In this document: in pieces, positions 23,901-36,484 of the stretch
How the letters are laid out: each line of letters starts with the position of its first letter
Numbering within the stretch: the stretch's first letter is position 1
Assembly (NCBI GenBank): GCA_030411725.1
Contig: MU839845.1
Coordinates: 62,001-126,000 of the forward strand
Direction: 5' to 3'
DNA from: Echria macrotheca
Taxonomy: Eukaryota > Ascomycota > Sordariomycetes > Sordariales > Schizotheciaceae
DNA length: 64,000 nt
Made by a program: the position numbers and the translations under genes
The notes under the pieces: generated by a model
The model's database searches: none
Told to the model about the DNA's origin: nothing
Seen by the model: the letters and a program-made list of their open reading frames with translations, nothing else

Positions 23901-25075
23901 TGGTGAACCATCCAGCAAGAAAAAAAATGAGGGTCAACAATAACGATTGTAGCACGAACTGCAACAAGAGGAATGACCGTTTCTGCCAAACTGAATGAAT
24001 AATATATGCGTGGCCACCGGCTTGATGGAATCGCGGACTTATGTAGTATATGTCCGCCGGTAACCGCGTCCGCCGTTTGCTCCAGGAAGCATCTCTTGCT
24101 CGCCTCTCTGTGCATTTTTGGTCATGGCTGTGAAGAAGTGCATTCTTGGCCCGACATGCGAGATGATAACGTTAGTGATATGCGAGAGACATAGTGTACA
24201 GCAGGTGCAGTTGCGGCGACTACATCCAAACAAGCCAGGCCTGAATGTGCTCGAGTATACCACAGTAGACCCATTCTACGACCAGGGCGAGGGTAAATTG
24301 CCAACACGTCGCGATGTCAAAAAGCGTGTGGTGCCCAGCCGTGACGCGTGCCGCTGATTTGTAGAGGTCTGGGGAGGTCGGGGCGCACAGGCAAAAAGAT
24401 CAGACCAAAAAAGAGCAGGCAGCTGCTGGGCAGTCACTGTGGGCCCGATTTTGGTGGGGAGATACTTACCTGGAGACGGTGGGTGCGGACCCACTCGCCT
24501 CTGGTTGCGACGGGCAAGCCCCCCCTTCCTTTGCTGCTCTTGAGCGCTCCCCCAAAAAAATTTTGGCCTTCCAGTTTTTCCACCCATCCACCACCCAAGT
24601 GTGAAGAACCCAAAGGAGGATTTTTTTCTCTTACCGGGTTCCCTTTCTCACATTAATCCTTTTGTATTCTCATTTCTCGGATTCGCTCCAGGAAGACGAG
24701 ATACAATCTCCACTCCGTCTAATTGCGAGAGTTGGGCACGAAAAAAAAAACCCTTCCTCACGGTCGGACCTCGATTCTTCGCGACGCAACCACGCACCTC
24801 ACCACCACACTCTTTGATCATAGACTTCGACGACTTCCCGTTCGGCATCTAGTCATCTTAATCATCGAGTGCTTGCGGCGCGCGTTTTCTTCCCAGTCGG
24901 CAGTTTTACGCCCGACGGTCGCTTTTTATTTCTCGCAACGACAATCATTCTCTTTGTCTGCGCGACCGGTCGGATCTGAGATTCGACGTCCCATCCTAGC
25001 ACCTCAACCTCAGCACACCAACCACCGCGCATACAAAAGAATAGAGCACGGCTTTCGAGTCACCCGGTTCCCTCT
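20928..25075. other. 4.1 kb gene-free stretch upstream of eIF4G
   Basis: This is the longest region without a recognised gene in the window. Open frames are at most about 150 codons, overlap on both strands and match no family I know. Poly-T and poly-A runs are frequent (21744, 21857, 22242, 23494, 24736). The segment probably holds the aquarius 3' end and a long promoter and leader of eIF4G. A near-perfect minus-strand 5' splice site near 24467-24477 hints at an antisense or noncoding transcript. No tRNA, 5S rRNA or transposon termini were recognised. Confidence 0.5.
22206..22231 (+). repeat. GTGGGAG tandem heptamer
   Basis: Three perfect copies of GTGGGAG (22206-22226) are followed by a partial copy. 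It lies in the gene-free stretch upstream of eIF4G, and no function is evident. Confidence 0.8.
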
Positions 25076-28000
25076 ATGACTTCTCCCGCGAGTCATATGA
25101 ACCAAAACCCGGCGCCGACCCCCTCCGCCCCCGCCACGTCGTATGCTTCCGCAGCCGGTGCGAACAAGAAGCCGACTCAACCCCCGGTGGTAGTAGGGTC
25201 AGTTCCAGCCGTCCAGAATGGCAAGACGTCTTCCGCATCGCCTTTGAACGGCAGACCGAACATCACACCTGCTCTTCCTGCCGTTGGTGTCCCGCCCACC
25301 ATTGTCCGCAGCTCCCCCATCAACGGCGGCGACCACTCGCGCAAGAGCTCTGTTACGATCAGCGCAAACCCGCCTCCGAGCCATATCGCCAACGGTGGCC
25401 CCGTTGGTGGAAGCAAGGCGATGCCTCAGTTCGGCTTCAACGAGTCGCCGGCGATCTCGCACAGCAGCCCGCATCCCAGCGGTGCAGCGCCGATCCCGAT
25501 CCCGGGAGGTAACCCTAGGGTTGCGTCTCCGGCGCACTCACCCTCTCCCATTCCCCAGATGCCTCAGCAAAGTGGTGGTGGAGCGCGTGCGCCATCTAGC
25601 ACGTCTGCCGCGAACGTCACGTTTGGAAGCTTCCCTGGCGAGACCGATGTAAGTTTCTGCTGCGCTGCGTTTGCTTAAATTCGTCTCGCTGACCCATTAA
25701 ATCGTAGCGTCACATGAAGCAACACTCTATCTCCCATCCCGCCCCCGGCCAGAGTCCTCATGTGCGACGAGACTCGCAGGCATCTGCTCATAGCGAGGCC
25801 GTTGGTCACGGCGGACCCCCACATCGAGGCGGCTTCCAGGGTCAAGGCCGTGGTCGCGGTGGCTTCAACTCGGGCTATAACAATCAGCACAACCAGCCCA
25901 TGGGTTTCCCTCCTAACCGACCTTACTCAGGTGCAAATGCTGGCCGAGGCGGAATGCCCTATCATCAGGGCCGCGGCGGCATGCAGCAGTATCCGAACTC
26001 ACCCCAGCCTTCTCAGGCCAGCCCGGCTCCCGCTCCGGCGATGCCGCGCCATACCCCCAATCTATCGCACGCTTCAATGGTCCCCAATCAGCAATATTAC
26101 ACAGGGGCGATGCCTGCGATGTACCCCACTGCACCTGTAAATGAGCCCCCTTTCATTCAAAATGATTCTCAGTTCAAACAAGGAAAAAAGGGCAAAGGAG
26201 CGCGCCGACAACCCCAGAAGCCGTTAAGCAATGAGCTCACCCATAGGTCGCGCAAGAACAGCAAGCGTTGGGATTCGGGCGGAAACCATCAGGAGCATGC
26301 AGGCAACTCATCGCCGCACGGATCCGTCACAGATGGCCCGCCTCCGTCCTATAGCTTCGCTGCCTCTCGTTCTGTCCCAATGCACCATTCTTCTTTACTT
26401 CCCGAGTATTATGGACCAGATAGCCGGATAGACTTGTCGCCAGCCAACGGTTTCTTTGAGCACTGGCTAACAGAACAAAAAAAACAGATGAACGTCGGTT
26501 ACGGCCACGGACCCCCTCTTGACAGCTACGGCAGACCTGTCATGCCCCCTTACCAATACGGCCAACCGCCGGCACCGATGCAGTACATGCCCCCCGGTCA
26601 GCAGCCTGTTGCCCCCTATGCGTCGTATGCGCCTCCATACGTACCGGGCCAACCTACCGCTGCTCCGATGTCTCGGAACCCTTCGCAGGTCTCTGACCGC
26701 CCGAGGTCGAGCACTGGCACGAGCCAAGCCCCTGCTATCGCTCAGGGCACCCCTACTCAGCACCCGGCGCAGCCGGCCCCTCCGGTGGTCGTGTCCTCCA
26801 CAACTACCTTCTCGCGTCCTAAGAAGAGTGCAGCCATCACCATTAAGGATGCGCAAGGCAAGATCGTGGATCTGAGCAGTGTTAACCGACCCCCGGCATC
26901 TCCTTCGCCCAGCATCCAGCAATCCAAGACTCCCCCTGTCGTTGCTTCTACCCCTACCCCCCCTCCGAAGCCCACCACACCAGCCCACGGACGGACGGAT
27001 AGTGATTCAGCCGCCAGCTTGGCTGCTATTCGCAACGAGTTCAAGGATGCCGTTCGTAAGGCAGTCGAAGTACCTACTGACTCGAAGGCCAAAGAGGAGG
27101 AGGCTGCTGAGAAAGCTGCGGCCGAAGAGAAGGCCAAGGAAGAGGAACGTGTGAAGGAGGAAGAGCGCCTTGCGGCTGAGAAGAAGGCGGCCGAGAAGAA
27201 GGCTGCTGAGGATGCAAAGGCGGCCGAGGAGGCGGCCAAAGCAAAGGAGAGGGCGGAAGCTGAGGCGAAGGCCAAAGCTGAGGCTGAAGCCAAGACCAAG
27301 GCCGATGCTGAAGCTGCCGAAAAGGCTGCCAAGGAGGCGGCCGAAGCCAAGACTACTGCGGAATCCGAAGAAGACGAAATGGAGCGCATGATCCGCGAGA
27401 TGGAGGAAGAGGATGCGCGCCGTGAAAAGGAACAAGCAGAGATCACGGCTAGAAAGAAGGCCGAGGCGGAAGAGCGGAAGAAGCTCGAGGAAGCCAACAA
27501 AGCGGCTACCGCGGCTGAAAATGACAAGAAGCTGCGTGAGCAGGAACTCGAGATGGAACGGCTTGAGGAGGAGAGAGAGCGCAAGCGCAAGGAGGCGGAG
27601 GCTTCCGGCGGCGTCTCGGTCGCCGAGCTGCTCACCAAGAAGATGGATGAGCTGGAGATCGCCGATAAGAAGGAGGCTCCCGCGCCTAGCAAGCCGGAGA
27701 CTGTCGCGGCGAAGATGGGTCTTGGCGAGAAGAAGGGCAAGCCGGTTCCCCTCACTCTGTCTCCGATCAGCACCAAGCCTGTGGAAGCACCACAGCCTAG
27801 CGCCGCACTCCAGTCTCTCAAGACTTCTCGCTTCCTCCCAGGTGTCGAGTACGACATCTATCCCGCCGGAATCCAGTCGCCCAATCCAGCTCTGAATAAC
27901 GCGGTAGCCAAGAAGGGCAAGGTGTTCAAGTACGATGCCCAGTTCCTCCTCCAGTTCCAAGGCGTCTTCACCGAGCAGCCATCGATGGAATTCCAGCAGC

Positions 28001-29871
28001 AGGTCAAATCACTTATCGGAGAGTCGGATGGAAACCGCTCGGCTTCTGCTCGGACTCCATCGTCAAGAGGCGGATCTCGACCAGGTCCGTCTGGTGGGTT
28101 CCCTCAACAGGGAGCCATGGGCCAGTTCGGTGCTTCCAAAACCTTGCCCCCTGGTACGACCTCGGAGCAACGATTCGCCATGTCGCAGGGAACTAGCAGT
28201 ATGCCGCGACCTAGCATTGGCGGTATGGCTTTTGGCCGACCTGGTGCTTTCCCCGGCCAACTGAGCCGTACCCCTTCGTCGACCAACGCCGCGGGTATCC
28301 CGCACTCGCCTCGGCAGGGTAGCAGACGTGGCGGCAGCAAGCGCGCTGACATGTCTAAGGGTGATGCCCAAGCTGCCAAGACGATGCCCCTGACCGCTGG
28401 CATCGAAGTCAAGCCGATTACGACGTCATCCACTGGCTGGAAGCCCATCAGCATCGGGCGGCCCAGCGCTGCTGTGGCACAGCCTGGCCATATGGATCCT
28501 GAGATGGTGCAGCGCAAGGTGAAGGCTGCCCTCAACAAGATGACGCCCGAGAAGTTTGACAAGATTTCGGACGGCATTCTCGAGATTGCCTCGCAATCCA
28601 AGAACGAGCAAGACGGGCGCACTCTGCGGCAGGTTATCCAGTTGACCTTTGAGAAAGCTACTGATGAGGCGCACTGGGCTTCCATGTATGCGAAGTTCTG
28701 CAAGCGAATGCTTGAGACTATGAGCCCGGACATCCGCGATGAGAACATCACGGACAAGAACGGCAACGTCGTGAGCGGCGGTGCTTTGTTCCGCAAGTAC
28801 CTCCTCAACAGATGCCAGGAAGAATTCGAGCGTGGCTGGAAGGTGGATCTTCCAGAGGTCACAAAGTCCGGGAAGCCGGGTGAAGCCGAACTCTTGTCGG
28901 ACGAGTACTATATCGCCGCTGCCGCCAAACGACGTGGGCTTGGTCTTGTCCAGTTCATCGGTGAACTCTTCAAGCTTGGCATGCTCACGGAGCGTATCAT
29001 GCATGAATGCGTTCGGAAGCTTCTTGAGTTCCAGGGCATTCCGGACGAGGCCGAGATCGAGTCGCTTACTAAGCTCTTGCGGACTGTCGGCGCTGTGCTC
29101 GATAGCTCTGAGAAGGGTCGCCACATGATGGAAGTGTACTTCCAGAGAATCAACGGCATTGTCGACCTGCCTGAGCTTCCGAGCCGTCTGAAGTTTATGC
29201 TCATGGACATCATCGACTTGCGAAAGGCGCGCTGGGCTTCGAAGGATGCCAATAAGGGTCCCAAGACTCTTGAAGAAGTCCGTGCAGAGGTATGTTGGAT
29301 ATCGCACAGCGTTGAGAGTTTTTGCTAACATTTTCTCAGGCTGAGTTGCAAGCTGCACAGAAAGCCGCAGAGAGTGCTCGAAACAGCCAGCGGGGCGGCC
29401 CCGGCGGACGACCCGGTGGCGGCAGGGGTGACACCAGGAGTTTCTCCCAATACAACCAGGCTCCCCCTAACCAGGTGCAAATGGATGACCTTCGCCGACT
29501 CAAGGCTACCGGTGGTCGCTCTGCCAGCCAGACGACTACGTCCTTCGGTCCCTCCTCATTCCTCAGCTCGCGTAGTAACAGTGGGCGCCGGTCTCTTGCT
29601 CCCGGTGGAGCTTTCGGCCGCAGTGGAGAGGATTCGGGAGCGTCGTCGCGTACCGGAACGCCGCCGACTCGTGATTCGGTTGCCCATACAAATGCCTTTG
29701 GGTAAGTCTTTGTCCTACAATGGAGGGTCGCCGATGCTAACATTGGATAATAGCCTTCTCGCCGATACAGGGGAGAACCCAGCCTCACCTCCGTCTACGG
29801 CTGCGTCCCCAGCATTGTCCAAGGCTGCACTGGACAACACTGCGGCCAGCAGCAACGACAAGAAGGAGTGA
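25076..29871 (+). CDS. eIF4G: Translation initiation factor eIF4G
   Basis: eIF4G is the scaffold of cytoplasmic eIF4F, joining cap-binding eIF4E, the helicase eIF4A and poly(A)-binding protein. Model: exons 25076-25648, 25708-29289, 29340-29701 and 29754-29871, 1544 aa, all in frame. The N-terminal 450 residues are disordered and Q/P/G-rich. A long Lys/Glu/Ala-rich helical stretch follows (27090-27640). The eIF4E-binding motif YDAQFLL (residues 933-939, pattern YxxxxLL) lies just before the MIF4G HEAT domain (about 1124-1372), which starts MVQRKVKAALNKMTPEKFD. The C-terminus is RG/S-rich, likely RNA-binding. There are no MA3 or W2 domains, as usual for fungi. Residues 335-451 are encoded by a 351-nt in-frame segment with intron-like ends, reported as a finding. 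The start is the first ATG after an ATG-free leader of more than 200 bases. Confidence 0.95.
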
Positions 29872-31506
29872 GAGGGGTTCTTTCTCTAGAAAACGGTTGC
29901 CTGCATTGATGAGCTGTGCATAGACCGGGCGGGTTGTTAATTGCATTTACGGGCGGGTCGTTAAAACTCTTTCTCAAAAGTTTGCCCTTATGATACCTCA
30001 CTCTCATAGATGCGAGTTTCGCAAGAGAAACTGCCTCGGGACGTTTCTTTCTTCTTTCTTCCCCTCGGAGTTGGGATTCAGCGGCCCTTTCACTTCGACT
30101 CTTGTGTTGATTACTGTTAAAAAGTCTACCCGCATTTTGCGCTTTACAAATGGTCAGAGAGGGATGAGGGGATGGGGCAGCCTACTTTATCTCTTCCTAA
30201 TACAGCGATGCTTTTTTCTGCCTACCCTTTGGGCCTTGTTCCCGAGTCTGCACGTTCACACATTGGGGGGGGATGTCACAATGGGAGAGATGTGAAGCGA
30301 TCCCCCCCTTTTCTTAATTCCTAGAATGCCACACCCCCACTGCACTGCACAGCAACACGAGCACACATTCATTTCCCACGGCGTAATAAGAGGAGAGTTG
30401 GGTTTTTGGGTTTTTCACTTTGACTTTTCGCCGTCGGGAAGGCAGATGAGGAGTCATTTTTGTAATTTTGTGTTTTGGGAGGGGTCTCTTTTCTTTTCCT
30501 TTTCCTTCCTTTTTCCCGAGAGAGGAGGGTGGTTGGAACGCTGGGTCTCTCTGGTCGTATGGTCAAGGCTGCCTATTCCGTCCTTGATCTATGATCTTTG
30601 ATCTGGATTTGGGCTCGGGTTACCAGTTACCGGTTCGGATTCGGATCAGGTTCGGGTGGGACGGTGAGGGCGTGGATGGGATGATGACTAGGGAGAATGG
30701 CGAATGGTGAAATGGTCAAGGGATGAGAGGACACGAGCGGGTTTAGTTATAGAGAGAGCGAGAGAATGGGCAGAGAGAAGAAACCCAGAAACCCGAAGCG
30801 ATGTTTCCGGCTTTTTCGAGGGTTGGGAATTTGGGATGGGGGGAGGGTGGTTTTCCGCTCGGGTTTTGTACGATGTTTAGATCGATGCTTTTTTCCTCTT
30901 TTTTCGGGGGCCCACTTCCGCTGCTATTACAGCCGACGACAGAGAAGCATAACTTGATTTTAGTAGTTTTTTTGTGATGCGTGAATGTGTGAATGTGTAA
31001 ATGTGTGATATGTGTAATATGTGACATGTGAATGAAGCCCCGATGATGTTTCCCATGTGAAGCATCAGGTCGTTGGCTATGGGACTCCATGGTATGTATC
31101 CAGATATATTCTACTTGCAAGTTCAGCTATGCCTATATTTATCCTCTCTCACAGAGACAGGCAGGCAGGCATTGGGTATCTTGATTTCTCACGACAGCAG
31201 GCACTGGGAAACAAGAGAGGTTATTATTGATTTGATCGGAGGGAATTTTATACCTCAGACCACGACTTGAACAGCACCGCCAACGAAACAAAACCAAGTA
31301 AAAAGTCGGGAACGAGTTCCAAGTCCGATTCACACTACCTAGGTACATACCACATAATCATGACTAGAATAGCTGAGACATACAAAGCATCAAAGTCAAA
31401 AGTCAACGCCATCCCATGAAGTGACTCCCACAAGCCAAAGAAACACAAGAACACACACAACACAAATAAAAGTCCATGCCCACAAACCACACGCTCATTA
31501 CATCCA
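29872..31506. other. convergent intergenic region, eIF4G / pol1
   Basis: The 1.6 kb between two convergent 3' ends should contain both terminators. Short TGTGAATG-like units repeat at about 30982-31032, including TGTAAATG and TGTAATAT. No ORF of substance and no RNA gene is visible. Confidence 0.5.
30982..31032 (+). repeat. degenerate TGTGAATG-type repeats
   Basis: About seven imperfect units run in a row (TGTGAATG, TGTGAATG, TGTAAATG, TGTGATA, TGTGTAATA, TGTGACA, TGTGAATG). It is a simple-sequence tract in the intergenic region. Two units resemble Pumilio-type UGUA elements, but whether this strand is transcribed here is unknown. Confidence 0.55.
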
Positions 31507-34500
31507 TCAAGCAGCCATAAACCCAAGCTTACCAAAAAGCGTATCCATAGCAACCCACCCCCGTCCACACTTATCCAGATACCTCTGCACAACCCCCCTA
31601 ACCGTCCCAAACCGAACGCGATTCTGCTCCGCCAGCGCACAGATCCTCTCCCGCCTTTCCCCCTTCTCCTCACCCTCTTTGCCTCCAAAATCCTCATCCC
31701 CGCCCACCTTCTCCTTGGCCCTGTCCACATCCCACAGCCCGGCGAGATACACCAGCTGGTTATAAATCTCCCTCTCGCCGAATTCATACCGCATCCTCCC
31801 CGAACAGTCGCCCCTCGCCAGCCCCTTGGGTCCGAGACACCGCGCGCCGTCGACGCTGATCTGTCGGGTCCGATTCCCGCAGCTCGCGTCGTCGCAGACC
31901 AGCCAGCCCTCGTAGTACCGGGCCGTGTGCGCGCGGATCGCGGCCTCGACTTGGGCCACCACCGACAGGGTAGACAGTGTGGCGCCGCAGGGACAGGACA
32001 GGCCGGACGGCGTGACTCGCTCGGAAGACCCGAGCAGGCCGTCAAATGGGTGCGAGGCCTTGCACGCGCGACAGCGGAGAGACAAGGGCGCGCAGTCGCG
32101 GAAGCGGACGGCGTCGGGGATCTGGGACTCGAGCGGGTGGATCTCGAGGTCCTGCGGTCCGCTTGACGAACTGCCCCCGGCATTGTTGTTGGCATACCGC
32201 TTCACATCCAGCCCCAGATTCTCGGCAATCTGCGCCGTCGATGTACCGACTATATTCGCGCAGAGACGTTCGACCGTAGGGAAAATCTGCTTGCCGATAT
32301 ACCACTCGACATCGGGAGACAACTCCGAGTCGGGCTTGATCACGTCCTGGGACGGGTACGCGCGCTTCGCTGGCGGCTCGGACGTGGTTTTGCTGTCGCC
32401 CGTGATAATGTACGAGATGACATCGCCCTTGCGGACCGTCTTGCCGCGCGCGAGCTCGCGCAGCGCGACTTGGACCTGCGGCATGCTGTCGGCATTTGGA
32501 TATTCCTTGGGCGCTTTTCCGAGCTGTGTGAAGATGATGTATTTCTGCGCAGGAATGGTCATCTCGCGCATCTTGGCTGCCATCTCCCTGAGGTACTCGT
32601 GGATCCGCTGCACAGAGACCTCGGTGTCGTCCCCTGACAAAATCTCGTCGAGCGTTCTCTTGGAGATCTCTTTCGCCAGGGCGCAGTACTCGCGCCGCTT
32701 CATGTCGAGCCCCTTGACTTCCATCTTCTCGATCCACTTGCCGCCCGCCTCGACCATGTTGATGGCGGCGTACTTTTTCTTGGCTTGCAGAAGGATGCGG
32801 CGGAAGATGTTGTCGATATCAATCTCCAAGAGCTTGTAGCACCCGTTGACGGCTTCCTTGAACTCCTTGCCCACGCGCAACGCGTCGGCAATGTTGTCCA
32901 CATTGGCGTTGATCATGACCGAGTCGGTGTCGCCGTAGATGACTTGCAGCGATTTACTCTCGGCGAGGTCCTTGGTGCTCCGCAGAATCTCACGGCCCTT
33001 GAAGGTGGTGAGCACGGCGAGGGGCCGGGCGTAGAACCGCGACTTGTCGTAGCCCAGACAGCCGTACATGGAGTTGGCTGTCAGCTTCAGGGCGAGCTGC
33101 TTGATGTCCCACGTCGCGAGTTCTTCTGGGGTTGCGTCCTTGGATTTCATCAGGCTCTTGACCGCCCGTCGGCGGTTTACAAGCCCGGCGATGAGCTCGG
33201 GAAGTATGCCCTGGGGCAGACTCTTATCAGGGACCTCGGGCACTTCCTCTTCCTCGCCAGACTGACTTTTTGTTAGAATATATATCTCCAGAGGGGGGCT
33301 TAACTTACCAAACTCGTCCGGTCCACCGTCGTGAAGCAGATGTTGTACTCTTGAATAATCGAAGGGTATAGAGAGTTGAAGTCCATAACGAGAACGAACT
33401 TGTCATAGAGCCCCTTTTCGGGTTCAAAAACGAGACCACCCTTGTACTTATCCTTCTTCTTGCTCTCCCCCCCTTCCTCATCGTGGTTCTCGATGGCCTG
33501 CCGCCCACGAAACTGCTGCTTGTCGGGACAGATATACTTGTTCTTGTGAAACTTGTGCAGCAAAATGTACTCATTTCGCTCGGCCCGAGTACCGGTGAGG
33601 GTCCTCGCCCACGAGTTACCAGCCAGGTTGGTGAGGACTTTTGTGAGAGGAAGAATCTGTGTCCTCAGAGCCAGGGCGGCAATGAAATAGGTATCCGTCT
33701 CAACGTGTGACACATAATCCATGAAGCCGTTTTTGGTGGCCGCCCAGGTCTTGAGGGCCGCTTCACTGTCGACATCTCGCCGACGATCCTCAGTCGCCAG
33801 GTAGAGATTGCACATCTCTGTGAGCCCCCATGACTGGCACTTGAACATGACGGACTTGCCCGCATCGTTGGCCAGATCGCACATGAGACGACCAGACATG
33901 ATCTGACGTTCGGCAAACACGTTGCCGCCCGTCTTTCCAATCGACGATGGCCACTGACTCCGCCTCATCCTGCCAATTCGGGACCACTGATGGGCTTTCC
34001 TCTCATGAAGACGGTTCAGCAGGACACTGTAGTCGACACCCTCGAGCTGATGGCCGATGATGACATCGGGATCGACGACATCGACCTGGGCGAGGAAGAA
34101 GGTCAAGATCTCCTGCTCCAACTTGACCAGCTTGAGCAGCCCCTTCTTCCTCTCCTTGGCCATGCTTTCAAACCCGACCGGAAATGCAGTTCCGTTGGGG
34201 CGGACCACGGTGAAGGTGCGGCAGCGTAGCTTATCTGCCGGCGTTGGATCACTCAGAGAAACATCCTCATATATCCTCGCGCTGATTGCCAGGATCTCTT
34301 GCTTGTTGTCCTTGGCATTGAAGGTGGTCCGCATGGCAAGGCTCATGAGAGTCAAGGGCGGGTCACTAGGGGCGTCGTTTTCGTTGATGGCCGAGATCAT
34401 ATTGGGATGTGCTGCCAGAACCTCGAGTCGACAGTGTGAAGCGTTCTTGAGGGCGCCAAAGTCGGCATCCTGAATCTTGAGCCAGCAAGGGCCCATGATA

Positions 34501-36090
34501 TCCTTCCACAGAACGAATTGCTCGAAAAGGGCCGTGTTGGTACCGAACACGCGGGAGAACGTCTCGCCCGTGGTGTTCATGTCCATGGCGGGTTTGGTAT
34601 AGGGGTAGAACAGCTTCAGGTATTGGCCCTCCTTCGGAATGTCGGGGAGCTCAAATGCGTATTTTCGGTTGCACGCCTTGATCTTGTGCATGTCGACCCC
34701 CATCTTGGTCATGATAGCATCCACTTCAGTGTAGACATCCATCATTTCCACCTCCTCTTCTGTCTCGACCCCGCCCTGTACCCGATGAGAGCGCGGAAGG
34801 AAGTAAAGCTTTCGGAGGATGTTGTCAACCTTGACGAAGCAGCTCACATAGCGCTGTGTCTTTTTGTTGAGGACCTTTCCAAAGAGAAAAAGGCTACCGT
34901 TCATCTCGGTATAGTCGGTCCAGAACATGTTCAGGCTCCCGTCTTCCTCAATGGCATCCTTATAATCGATCTTGCCAATAGTCCGCGGCTCGCTGGGAGC
35001 ACCAGTCTCGACGTTGAGCTTCTGGCTGATCTGATTCCACGATGCCGATTCCACTGCTGCGTCTCCGCCCCGGGCGGGAGATGAGCTGGCAGGAGACGGA
35101 TAAGGATCTGGCTTGACGATCTTCTTGATTTGTCGAGCTGCAGACATGTTCACGCTGGCGGCGTTGACGGCACCGGCATGGGCAACTTCCATCAAATCGT
35201 CGTCCTCGTCCTCAACTTCTTGCTTCGGCTGTGTCCTCCGCTCTGCAGCTTTGGCGGCGGGAGAAGAGGGCGCCGGGTCGCTCATCGGCAGATCGGCCGT
35301 GACCGGCCCATCGTCGAGGGGAGCGACAAAGTCGTCGTCGGCCATGAAAGCATCGTCGGCATCGGGAGAAGGAAGTCGGTCGTCGACCACCTTTGTTTTC
35401 TTTGGAGCGGGCTGGCGAGACTCGGCGGCCGGTGATAGGGCTCGGTTTCTCCTCCGTTCGACTGATCTGTCTCTCTTCCTGGAAACGCGACGGTGGGGAG
35501 CCGGAACATTGGCGTCGACTTCGCCGAGAAGATCTTCCAGGAACTTGTCGTCTTCCTCTGTCTTGACAACCTACTCATGTTTGTTAGCGGGAAGCCCTGA
35601 CCGACCCAAGAGGTTCACCAACCTTTGGCTTTGCGGGCGCCTTGGCTGCCCCCTTTTTGAAGAACTCGGAAATGTCTCGGTCGTTGGCATCGCGTTTCGA
35701 CTTCTCGTCCTCGCGCTGTTTTTTGGCTGTGCAATAATGGTCAGATGGGACGAACGATGGGATGCGTCAAAGAGGCTTCAAGGGAAACCAACATTTCTTG
35801 TCTTTCCGCGCTACAACGGGCCCGTCCTCGTCGCTGTCCGAGTAGTAGGCCGGCTCGCGGTCCCACTCCTCGCGGCCGTCGTCGGCGTAGCCCTCGCCAT
35901 TGTCGTCGACGACGAAGTCGTCCTGGTCGAGACGGTCGCGCAGGATTTTCTTGTACTGGGTGTCGTCGACCTCCTCGTAGAGATCGTCGGCATCGGCCAC
36001 CTGGTATGTGTCAAACGTCTTCTTGCCCGCCTGCCGCAGCGCCTTTAGCTGCGCTAGCTTCTCGCGCTTGAGGGCTGCCTTTGACGCCAT
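31507..36090 (-). CDS. pol1: DNA polymerase alpha catalytic subunit
   Basis: Pol1 extends RNA primers made by primase to start leading and lagging strands. Minus-strand model: exons 36090-35793, 35726-35623, 35570-33309 and 33261-31507, 1472 aa, close to the 1468 aa of yeast Pol1. The N-terminus MASKAALKREKLAQLKALRQ and acidic GYADDGREEWD are family-typical. Family-B polymerase motifs are present: motif A DFNSLYPS (864-871), motif B KLTANSMYGCLGYDKSRFYA, and motif C YGDTDS (997-1002). The exonuclease region is degenerate, as normal for Pol alpha. Two C-terminal cysteine clusters (around CRACKASHPFDG/CPCG and CDDASCGNRT) form the B-subunit-binding zinc modules, and the protein ends DTLFGKLGF plus three residues. 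Introns 1 and 2 use GTTGGT donors. The divergent promoter carries MCB-like boxes. Confidence 0.96.
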
Positions 36091-36484
36091 TGCCGTGTGT
36101 GTTGCAGGATGAAGGGTGTCAGAACGACTGTTGACAGGCAATGGCAGCAATGGCGTTGTGGTGTGCAGCGGGCCACGGCGCCAGTTAAAGTGGGCTGGCC
36201 CTCATCAATTGACGAGACGCGCCGTTTCGTGCTTTCTCGCGTCAAGCAACGCGCATCCCTGCCAAACTCAACAAACCCCTGGCCGTAAAGGTGGGGCCTG
36301 CGCAAGTGGGTCGCCAGCTGCTCCCGGCAGGCAAAGTCCAGCGACACCAAGAAAAAAGTCAGCGGGCCAATCGCGACATCTCGCAGCATTTCGAATTAAC
36401 CTCCCGACATTCGACCACCACGGCGCCCGATCAGTGACCCGTCGTCACCCGCCTCGGATATTTGGGGAATCTGAAGCGGCCGCC
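36091..36484. promoter_or_regulatory. bidirectional promoter, pol1 / PPR gene
   Basis: These 394 bp separate the divergent start codons of pol1 (-) and the mitochondrial PPR gene (+). The interval contains a cluster of CGCG boxes (36216-36254), listed separately. The frame upstream of the PPR start is open for 123 codons but has no ATG, so it is treated as leader. Confidence 0.6.
36216..36254. promoter_or_regulatory. MCB-like cluster near pol1
   Basis: Three CGCG boxes occur in 39 bp: GACGCGCC (36215-36222), CTCGCGTC (36236-36243) and AACGCGC (36248-36254), with about one base of uncertainty. They resemble the MluI cell-cycle box ACGCGT bound by MBF/DSC1, which drives S-phase genes in fungi. 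None is a perfect ACGCGT. The cluster lies about 130-165 bp before the pol1 start codon. Confidence 0.5.

Noticed and set aside
26757..27960. two long antisense frames over the eIF4G K/E/A-rich region
   Set aside because: The repeats of GAG/AAG/GCC codons read as CTC/CTT/GGC on the other strand, giving artificial Leu/Ser/Ala-rich proteins.
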